This document shows, one piece after another, positions 9,354-16,430 of a DNA stretch of 64,000 nt. The translations under genes and the position numbers were made by a program. The notes below the pieces were generated by a model. The model had not been told where the DNA came from. It did not search any database and saw nothing but the letters and a program-made list of their open reading frames with translations. The DNA comes from CAVSJO01 sp963728445 (GTDB lineage Bacteria; Gemmatimonadota; Gemmatimonadetes; Longimicrobiales; RSA9), in NCBI GenBank assembly GCA_963728445.1, contig CAVSJO010000006.1:1240001-1304000 (forward strand). The letters run 5' to 3'. Each line of letters begins with the position of its first letter. Position 1 is the stretch's first letter.

Positions 9354-9421
9354 CGCTCGCTTCGCATCGCGGGGGGCGCTCGCTTCGCATCGCGGGGGGC
9401 GCTCGCTTCGCATCGCGGGGG
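9354..9421. repeat. Three tandem 23-bp repeats
   Basis: CGCTCGCTTCGCATCGC followed by six G residues begins at 9354, 9377 and 9400, an exact 23-bp period. It lies directly after hairpin array A and about 50 bp before the hydrolase start codon. Confidence 0.9.
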
Positions 9422-9471
9422 TGGCAGCGGGGTTGCGGGGGCTACTTCGGGAATCCGTCGGGAGGGGAAGC

Positions 9472-10140
9472 ATGATCGAAGACAGGCTCGAGAGCGTGCG
9501 CGTGCCGATCGGTGGCGGGGCTCACATCGACGGCGACCTGGGTATGCCGGAGGGGGCGAAGGGGATCGTGATCTTCGCGCACGGAAGCGGCAGCAGTCGA
9601 CACAGTCCTCGGAACCGGGAGGTGGCGACGGCGCTCCGGCGGGTGGGGCTGGCTACGCTGCTGATCGACCTGCTGACGCCGCAAGAGGAGCGGGTGGACC
9701 TGGTGACCCGGGAACTTCGCTTCGACATCCCGATGCTCGCGGCGCGGGTGGAGGCGGCGCTCGACTGGGCGAGGGTGGATGCCCGGACCGCCGGGCTGCC
9801 TGTGGGGCTGTTCGGCGCCAGCACGGGTGCGGCGGCGGCGCTGATCGCGGCGGCAGTCCGGCCCGACGACGTCGCCGCCGTCGTGTCCCGAGGCGGTCGC
9901 CCGGACCTGGCCGGCGACGCGCTGACGCGCGTACGGGCGCCGACGCTCCTCATCGTCGGGGGGCGCGACGAGCCGGTCATCGGCATGAACGAGGAGGCGC
10001 GGGCCCGCATGCCAGCCGGGACCGAGACGCGGCTGGAGATCGTGCCGGGGGCGACGCACCTGTTCGAGGAAGAGGGGGCGCTGGAGGAGGTCGCGGAGCT
10101 GGCGGGGGAGTGGATGGGACGCCGGCTCCGGCCGGCGTAG
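9472..10140 (+). CDS. Dienelactone hydrolase-like alpha/beta hydrolase
   Basis: Soluble 222-residue alpha/beta-hydrolase of the dienelactone hydrolase/BAAT-like group; substrate unknown. Visible features are the strand-turn IFAHGSGSS with the oxyanion region, a nucleophile elbow GLFGASTGAAAA (Ser within GAST), the acidic position in VGGRDEPV, and the catalytic His in PGATHLFEE. The ATG at 9472 follows GGAGGGGAAG, a strong ribosome-binding site, whereas the longer upstream frame is repeat DNA. The gene stands alone between two nearly identical hairpin-repeat modules, which is unusual and may indicate that it moved or was duplicated together with them. Confidence 0.88.
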   Translation: MIEDRLESVRVPIGGGAHIDGDLGMPEGAKGIVIFAHGSGSSRHSPRNREVATALRRVGLATLLIDLLTPQEERVDLVTRELRFDIPMLAARVEAALDWARVDARTAGLPVGLFGASTGAAAALIAAAVRPDDVAAVVSRGGRPDLAGDALTRVRAPTLLIVGGRDEPVIGMNEEARARMPAGTETRLEIVPGATHLFEEEGALEEVAELAGEWMGRRLRPA

Positions 10141-10576
10141 GGGGTCGGGGCGCGGAAGCGCCCCTCCGAGGAGGTCGCTCGCCTTGCGGCTCGCTCCGAG
10201 GAGGCGCGGCCTTCGGCCGCGCTGAGGGGGTCGGAGCCTGCGGCTCCTCCAAGGGGGTCGGGGCCTGCGGCCCCTCCGAGGCGCGCTCGCCTGCGGCTCG
10301 CGCGGGGGGCCGCTGCAGCGTGGCTCGCGTAGGGCGGCGATCATCCGCATCGCGTGCTTGCCGGCTCGCGTGAGGGCCTGCGCCAGCCGTCCCGCAGCCC
10401 CGCAGTCCCGCAGTCCCGCGGAGCGGCGGCTCCGCCGCCGCGACCCCCTGCAAGGGGCCGCAGGCCCCGCCCCCCCTCGAAGCGAAGCCGCAGGCGAGCG
10501 CCCCCCTAGGAGCGGCCGAAGGCCGCGACCCCCTCGGAGGCGCGCCGACCCCCTGCGGCCGCGCCCGCGGCCGCCC
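10141..10576. repeat. Class I hairpin-repeat array B (two arms of opposite orientation)
   Basis: 436-base convergent spacer with no credible gene. The left arm (10141-10285) repeats the linker CTCCGAGGAGGTCG on the plus strand with hairpins GGGGCGCGGAAGCGCCCC, CGCGGCCTTCGGCCGCG, GGAGCCTGCGGCTCC and GGGGCCTGCGGCCCC. The right arm (about 10425-10570) has the reverse-complement linker (CGACCCCCT) with GGGGCCGCAGGCCCC and GCGGCCGAAGGCCGC. Arm orientation matches the direction of transcription of the gene that each arm follows. The middle (10290-10420) holds degenerate copies. Confidence 0.85.
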
Positions 10577-12283
10577 TCACCCGAACAGGGGCGGCCTCTT
10601 CAATTGATACCCCGTCTCCTCCTGGTAGGCCCGGGCGAACGCCAGCGCGGCGGCTTCGCCCCAGAGTCGGCCGAGGAAGGAGATGCTGACGGGCGTGCCG
10701 TCGTCGCGGAAGCCGTTGGGCACCACGACCACGGGCTGGCCGGTGAGGTTGGTGCGCGTGAGGATGTCGCCGCCGAACGACGGCGTGACCAGGACGTCGA
10801 TGCCCTTCAGGGCCTCGTGGGTCTCCGCCATGATGAGGGAGCGGATGCGGTTGGCCTGGATGTACTCGACGGCGGGCACGAGGCGTGACTCGCGGAACGT
10901 GCCCGGCCAGGAGCTGCGCTCCTCCATGAGTGCATCGCGGCCGCTGCGGGTCAGCTCGTCGAACGCCGCCGCGGCCTCGACGGCCAGGACGGAGGAGCGA
11001 ACGGCCTGGATCGGGTAGGCGGACGGCATCGCGATGGGTACCGGATCGATGCCCCAGCGGCGGATCACGTCGAGGGCCGCGGTGTCGAAGTGCCGGTCGT
11101 CGCCCTTCTCCTCGAACGCCGACTTCAGGTAGCCGACGCGCAGGTCCTGCGGCCGCACGGTTGCGTCCCAGACGAAGGGGACGTCGCGCGTCGTCAGATC
11201 CCGGCCGTCGGGCCCGCGGACGGCGTCGAGCACGAGGGCGCAGTCTTCCACGGACCGGCAGATCGGGCCGAGCTTGTCCATGCTCCAGGACAGCGTCATG
11301 GCGCCGGTCCGTGGGACGCGGCCGAACGTGGGACGCAGCCCCGTCGCCCCGGTGCGTGTGGATGGGGACACGATGGAGCCGAGCGTCTCGGAGCCGATGG
11401 CGAAGCCGACGAGGCCCGCGACCGTCGCGGCGGCCGGCCCGGCCGACGAGCCACTCGAGCCCTGGTCCAGCTTCCACGGGTTGCGCGTCTTGCCGCCGAA
11501 CCAGACGTCGCCCTGGGCCAGGGCCCCGAGGGTGAGCTTCGCGACGAGCACGGCCCCGGCGGCGTCCAGCCGCTGCACTACGGTGGCGTCGTAGTCCAGC
11601 ATCTGCTGCCTGTACGGTTCGGCGCCCCAGGTCGTCGGGTAGCCGCGCACGGCGAGCAGGTCCTTGGCGCCCCACGGGATGCCGTGCAGCGGGCCGAGGT
11701 AGACGCCGGACTTCAGCTTCTGGTCGGCGCCCCGGGCCTGGGCCAGTGCCCGGTCCTCGGTAAGCGTGATCACGGCCTCCAGCTTCGGGCCGAAGCGCCG
11801 GAGGCGGTCCAGGTACATCTCCGTGAGCTCTTCCGACGTGACCTGGCGCGAGCGGATCAGCTCGGCGAGGGCCGTGACGGGCCAGAACGCCGCCTCCTCG
11901 AGGTCCTTCGGCCGCTTCACGTCCGGCGGCCGGCTGGGGCGGCTCCGCCCGGTTCGCGCGCCCGAGCCTCCGTCGGCGCGGGCGGTCGGCGCCTCCTGCC
12001 CCGGGATGGACGCGTCGAACTCGATGGCAGGGGCGACGCCGTTCGGAAGGGGCACCTCCCGCAACTCGGCGAAGGCCTTCCGGTGCCGCTCCACGTCCTC
12101 CACCATCTTCCGGCGCTGCTCTTCCGTGAAGTGCAGGCCCGCGATCTCCTCCGCATCGGCGATCATGGCGGGAGTGATGGGCTCGCCCTGCGCCCGCGCC
12201 CAGAGCACGCCCGGCAGCAGCGTGCCGCCGAGCCCGAGCGCGGAGAAGGCAGAGAGGAAGTCGCGGCGGTCGACGGTGCTCAT
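10577..12283 (-). CDS. Tat-exported amidase (amidase signature family)
   Basis: Exported hydrolase of amide bonds, 568 residues. The N-terminus MSTVDRRDFLSAFSALGLGG is a Tat signal. The amidase-signature triad is readable: Lys207 in GIPWGAKDLL, the cis-serine region GSSGSS at 275-280, and the nucleophile Ser303 in GSETLGSI. A helical N-terminal region with the low-complexity stretch around residues 95-120 precedes the catalytic domain. The ATG at 12283 follows AGGAAGG and overlaps the stop of the upstream propeller gene (ATGA), so the two are co-translated. Such periplasmic amidases are often linked to peptide or Asp/Glu-tRNA-like chemistry by annotation, but the substrate here is unknown. 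Confidence 0.9.
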   Translation of the reverse strand: MSTVDRRDFLSAFSALGLGGTLLPGVLWARAQGEPITPAMIADAEEIAGLHFTEEQRRKMVEDVERHRKAFAELREVPLPNGVAPAIEFDASIPGQEAPTARADGGSGARTGRSRPSRPPDVKRPKDLEEAAFWPVTALAELIRSRQVTSEELTEMYLDRLRRFGPKLEAVITLTEDRALAQARGADQKLKSGVYLGPLHGIPWGAKDLLAVRGYPTTWGAEPYRQQMLDYDATVVQRLDAAGAVLVAKLTLGALAQGDVWFGGKTRNPWKLDQGSSGSSAGPAAATVAGLVGFAIGSETLGSIVSPSTRTGATGLRPTFGRVPRTGAMTLSWSMDKLGPICRSVEDCALVLDAVRGPDGRDLTTRDVPFVWDATVRPQDLRVGYLKSAFEEKGDDRHFDTAALDVIRRWGIDPVPIAMPSAYPIQAVRSSVLAVEAAAAFDELTRSGRDALMEERSSWPGTFRESRLVPAVEYIQANRIRSLIMAETHEALKGIDVLVTPSFGGDILTRTNLTGQPVVVVPNGFRDDGTPVSISFLGRLWGEAAALAFARAYQEETGYQLKRPPLFG

Positions 12284-13167
12284 CGATCCTTCCTGGTCGA
12301 GGACGCATGATCGGCGACGAAGGCGAGGCTTCGTCCGTCGCCGGAGACGGCGATGCGAGTGATTCCGGAGATCCCGGGTCCCAGGTCGGCGACGACGCGC
12401 CACGGACGACCGGCCCTCCACGCCCGGATCGTCGAGCCGGACGCCATCAGCAGCGTCCCGTCCGAGGTCCAGGCGTGGTCGTCTCCGCCGGGAGGCGCGT
12501 CGACGAGCGGCGTCGCGCTGCCGGTGTCCAGGTCGAGGCGCATCACGCGGCTCGTCGTCGAATCGACGTGCTGGATGAAGGACACTGCCCGGGACCCGGG
12601 TATCCTGCGGATGCCGCGGCCGATGTCCCGGGCCACCGTCGTGGCGCGGCCTGACCGGGTGTCCGCCACCTGCAGCGTGGCGGGCGTGCCGAGCACGAAG
12701 AGGGCGAGGATGTGGTCGTCGCCCCAGGCGTAGTAGCCGACGGGCGCGACGTCCTCCAGCACCAGCCGCGGGTCGGTCCCGTCCGGGGCGAAGCTCCACA
12801 GCCGCTGCGTCGAGTCGGCTTCCACCCGGACCACGGAAATGCGCTCGCCGTCGGGCATGACTGCGGCGGAATACTCGCTCTCGGGCGTTGTCCGGGTCAC
12901 CCTGGAGCTTCGCCCGGACGCGACGTCGATGCGCTGGATGTCCGCCTGGCCCGCGGCGTCGATGCTGGTATAGAGGACCGCGGAGCCGTCGGGCGTGAAG
13001 GCGGGCTGGTTGTCGTAGCCGTCCCGGTCCGTCAGCCTGGTGGGGCGCCCGATCGAAAGGCTGTCGCCCGACCCGGACAGGGGCGCAATCCACAGGTCGG
13101 TCGCGCTCTGCCCCGACGCGGCGCCAGGCACGGCCAGGATCGACAGTGCCGCGATGACCACCCGCAT
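12280..13167 (-). CDS. Secreted TolB-like (WD40/PD40) beta-propeller protein
   Basis: Exported protein of 295 residues built from PD40-type propeller blades, e.g. QPAFTPDGSAVLYTS, SAAVMPDGERISVV and IAVSGDGRSLAFVAD. It probably forms an incomplete or small propeller that binds protein or ligand; no enzymatic motif is seen. The N-terminus MRVVIAALSILAVPGAASGQ is a clear signal peptide, so I start at 13167. The frame continues to an ATG at 13269 through a His-Ala-Arg-rich repeat that looks non-coding. It overlaps the amidase start by 4 bp and is likely its partner. Confidence 0.75.
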   Translation of the reverse strand: MRVVIAALSILAVPGAASGQSATDLWIAPLSGSGDSLSIGRPTRLTDRDGYDNQPAFTPDGSAVLYTSIDAAGQADIQRIDVASGRSSRVTRTTPESEYSAAVMPDGERISVVRVEADSTQRLWSFAPDGTDPRLVLEDVAPVGYYAWGDDHILALFVLGTPATLQVADTRSGRATTVARDIGRGIRRIPGSRAVSFIQHVDSTTSRVMRLDLDTGSATPLVDAPPGGDDHAWTSDGTLLMASGSTIRAWRAGRPWRVVADLGPGISGITRIAVSGDGRSLAFVADHASSTRKDR

Positions 13168-13516
13168 GCGGATGGCGCGGGCGTGGGCGGCTCGGGCGTG
13201 AGGGGCTCGGGCGTGAGTGGCTCCGTTGTGAGCGGCTCGGGCGGGCGCGGCGCGTGCGGTGCGTGCCATACTGGGGATCCCGGATTGTCGGTGAGGGCGC
13301 GGCGTCGGTTCGATGCCGCCCCGGCAAGGTAGGAGCCGGCCCGCGACGTCGCCAGCACGGAATCGGTGTGAGAACCGGGGGCCCGGTGCGTGCCGGGGAT
13401 GGAGCGGATGGCGGGGATGGCGGGGATCGACGGCGGCCGCTCGCGTGTACGCAGGAAGAGCACCAGCCCGCCGTCCCCCGGGGGCGGCCGCACGTTTCCC
13501 CGTCCACGAACCCGAA

Positions 13517-16402
13517 ATGCATCGAATGGCCGAACCGCGCCGGGTCCTCGGCGCCGCCCTGGCACGGGCGAGCGCGTTCGTCGTTGCGACGTCCTTCGCT
13601 CTCGCTCCGGCCCTCGCGCCGCCCCTCGCCGCGCAGCAGCCGCAAGGGGGGCCGGACGCCGCCCTGACGGCGCCGCTGCCCGTGGACAGCGCCGTGCGGA
13701 CCGGCACGCTGTCGAACGGCGTGCGCTACTGGATCCGCGTCAATCGCCGGCCGGAGGATCGGGCGGAGCTTCGCCTGGCGGTGAACGCCGGCTCGATCCT
13801 GGAGACGCCGGAGCAGCGTGGGCTCGCCCACTTCGTCGAGCACATGGCGTTCAACGGGACGGAACACTTCGCGAAGAACGAGCTGGTCTCGTACCTCGAG
13901 TCGATCGGCATGCGCTTCGGTGCGGACCTGAACGCGTACACGTCCTTCGACGAGACCGTCTATCAGCTCACGATCCCGACGGACACGCCGGCTGTGATGG
14001 AGAAGGGATTCCAGATCCTGGAGGACTGGGCCCACGGGCAGACGTTCGATTCGGCGCAGGTCGCCTCCGAGCGGGGCGTGGTGATGGAGGAGTGGCGGCT
14101 GGGCCAGGGTGCGGGCTCGAGGCTCCGGCAGAAGCAGTTCCCTGTGCTGTTCTCCGGCTCCCGCTACGCGGAGCGGCTGCCCATCGGCGACACGGCGGTC
14201 ATCGAGGGAGCAACGCCCGCGAAGCTGAAGGCGTTCTACGCCACGTGGTACCGCCCGGGGCTGATGAACGTCGTCGCCGTGGGCGACTTCGACCCGGACC
14301 GGGTGGAGTCGCTGATCCGCGAGCACTTCGGGCGCATCCCCGCCCATCGCGGTGCGCCGGCGCGCCCTTCCTTTCCGGTGCCGCCGAACGACACGGCGCT
14401 CGTCTCCATCGCCACGGACCCGGAGGCCACGGGGACGGGCGTCACCGTCTACTACAAGCACCCCGTCCGGCAGGACTCGACGGTGGGCGACTACCGGCGC
14501 GACATCGTGGAGGGGCTCTACGACCGGATGATGAATCAGCGGCTGTACGAGCTGACGCAGCAGGCGGACCCCCCGTTCATCGGCGCCTACGCGGGGGAGT
14601 CGTCCATGGTCCGAACGGCCGACGCCTACGTGCTGGGCGCGGCGGTTCCGGCGGGCGGCGTGATGCAGGGGCTGGACGCGCTGCTCACCGAGGGCGAGCG
14701 GGTCTACCGGCACGGATTCACCCCGTCGGAGCTCGAGCGGGCGAAGGCCGAGTCGCTGCGCGCGATGGAGCGTGCGTGGTCGGAGCGTGACAAGACGGAA
14801 TCGCAGCAGCTCGTGGACGAGTACGTGCGCGCGGCGCTGCAGGGTGAGCCGATCCCGGGCATCGCACGGGAGTACGACTACTACCGCCGCTTCGTGCCGG
14901 GCATCTCGCTGGCCGAGGTGAACGGGCTGGCGAAGCGCTGGATGAGCGCGGAAGGCAGGGTCGTTCTGGTGCAGGGGCCGGACGGGTCGGAGATGCCGTC
15001 GAAGGCGACGATCCTGGCGGCGTTCGATTCGGTCCGCCAGCGCGACGTGGCGGCCTACGACGACGGGGTGGCCAACGCGCCGCTGGTCCCGAACCCGCCG
15101 ACGCCAGGCCGCATCGTGAAGACCGAGCGCATCGACACCCTGGGCGCCACCGTGTGGACCCTCTCCAACGGCGTCCGCGTGGTTCTCAAGCCGACGGACT
15201 TCAAGGACGACCAGGTCCTGTTCCGGGCGTTCAGCCCCGGCGGCAGCTCCCTCTCCCCCGACAGCGACTTCATCGCGGCGACCACGGCTTCGGCGGTCGT
15301 GGACGCCGGCGGCGTGGGGGACTTCAGCGCCGTCGATCTCCAGAAGAAGCTGGCGGGTAAGGCGGCGTCCGTGACTCCCTACATCTCCACGCTCGAAGAG
15401 GGGCTCTCCGGAGGCGGGTCTCCCAAGGATCTGGACACTCTCTTCCCGCTCATCTGGCTCTACTTCACCCAGCCGCGGGCGGACACGACGGCGTTCGCGT
15501 CGTTCCAGTCCCGCCTCCAGGCGGCCGTCGCGAACCGGAGCAACAGCCCGGACGCGGCGTTCCAGGACACCATACAGGTCGTCCTGGCGAGCCATAGCCC
15601 TCGCGCCGAGCCGCTCAGCTCCGACTGGTTCGGGCGCATGGACCTGGATCGCTCCGTGGAGATCTACAGGGACCGCTTCGCCGACGCCGGCGACTTCACG
15701 TTCGTGTTCGTCGGGTCGTTCTCGCCGGATTCCATCCGGCCGCTGGTGGAGAAATGGATCGGGTCCCTGCCCGCCACCGGGCGCGAGGAGACGTGGGGCG
15801 ACCCGGGCATCGAGGCGCCGCCCGGTGTCGTGACGCGCACGCTCCACCGCGGCCTCGAGCCCAAGGCCGAGACGCGCATCGTCTTCCACGGTCCCTTCGA
15901 TGCCACGGACGACGCCCTCTTCGACCTCGACGCCCTCGCCGACGTGCTCCGCATCCGGCTGCGCGACGTCCTGCGCGAGGAGATGAGCGGCACCTATGGC
16001 GTCAACGTGGGGACGGAGGCGGTCCGGCATCCCCGGCCGACGTACCAGGTCGCCATCGATTTCAGCGCGGCGCCCGACCGCATCCAGAGCCTGACCGACG
16101 CCGTCTTCCAGCAGATCGACTCACTCCGGAGCGCCGGACCCACGGCGGCGGAGCTCGCAAAGGTCAAGGAGACGGATCTCCGGGAACGTGAGACCTCCAT
16201 GCGGCAGAACGCCTACTGGCTGGGCGCACTGACAGGCATCTTCCGGGACGACAGGGAGCCGTCCTTCCTGTGGGACTTCGAGCGCAGGGTGAAGGGTCTC
16301 TCGGCGGGCGATGTGAGCGCGGCCGTGGAGCGCTACCTCGACACCGGCCGATACGTGCGCGTGACGCGCCTGCCCGAGGAGACACCCGGCGGTGGTCAGT
16401 GA
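13517..16402 (+). CDS. Periplasmic M16 family zinc protease (PqqL-like, two-lobed)
   Basis: Exported insulinase-family metalloprotease of 961 residues, holding two M16 halves in one chain. A signal peptide ending ...PPLAAQ precedes the active lobe, which has the inverted zinc motif HFVEH at residues 105-109 and the downstream glutamate in ERGVVMEEW. The C-terminal half (after about residue 520) has M16C-type sequence but no second HxxEH, as usual. Expected role: degradation of imported or periplasmic peptides. Two ATGs (13517, 13526) are possible and neither has a strong ribosome-binding site. It is divergent from the propeller-amidase pair. Confidence 0.9.
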   Translation: MHRMAEPRRVLGAALARASAFVVATSFALAPALAPPLAAQQPQGGPDAALTAPLPVDSAVRTGTLSNGVRYWIRVNRRPEDRAELRLAVNAGSILETPEQRGLAHFVEHMAFNGTEHFAKNELVSYLESIGMRFGADLNAYTSFDETVYQLTIPTDTPAVMEKGFQILEDWAHGQTFDSAQVASERGVVMEEWRLGQGAGSRLRQKQFPVLFSGSRYAERLPIGDTAVIEGATPAKLKAFYATWYRPGLMNVVAVGDFDPDRVESLIREHFGRIPAHRGAPARPSFPVPPNDTALVSIATDPEATGTGVTVYYKHPVRQDSTVGDYRRDIVEGLYDRMMNQRLYELTQQADPPFIGAYAGESSMVRTADAYVLGAAVPAGGVMQGLDALLTEGERVYRHGFTPSELERAKAESLRAMERAWSERDKTESQQLVDEYVRAALQGEPIPGIAREYDYYRRFVPGISLAEVNGLAKRWMSAEGRVVLVQGPDGSEMPSKATILAAFDSVRQRDVAAYDDGVANAPLVPNPPTPGRIVKTERIDTLGATVWTLSNGVRVVLKPTDFKDDQVLFRAFSPGGSSLSPDSDFIAATTASAVVDAGGVGDFSAVDLQKKLAGKAASVTPYISTLEEGLSGGGSPKDLDTLFPLIWLYFTQPRADTTAFASFQSRLQAAVANRSNSPDAAFQDTIQVVLASHSPRAEPLSSDWFGRMDLDRSVEIYRDRFADAGDFTFVFVGSFSPDSIRPLVEKWIGSLPATGREETWGDPGIEAPPGVVTRTLHRGLEPKAETRIVFHGPFDATDDALFDLDALADVLRIRLRDVLREEMSGTYGVNVGTEAVRHPRPTYQVAIDFSAAPDRIQSLTDAVFQQIDSLRSAGPTAAELAKVKETDLRERETSMRQNAYWLGALTGIFRDDREPSFLWDFERRVKGLSAGDVSAAVERYLDTGRYVRVTRLPEETPGGGQ

Positions 16403-16430
16403 GCGCCGCTACCGGCGCGGGGCGGGCGTG

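Noticed and set aside
9187..9473. N-terminal 101-residue extension of the ClC channel
   Set aside because: It is a translation of hairpin-repeat DNA (Arg/Pro/Ser-rich) and the remaining 614 residues match the normal ClC-CBS length.
13168..13269. N-terminal HARA-rich extension of the propeller protein
   Set aside because: A clean signal peptide begins at 13167, and the upstream residues come from short GC-rich repeats.
10577..16030. A 5.4-kb minus-strand open frame joining the amidase to DNA antisense to the M16 protease
   Set aside because: The part beyond 12283 has no family sequence, and the plus strand there encodes a clear M16 protease; long antisense frames are expected at this GC content.
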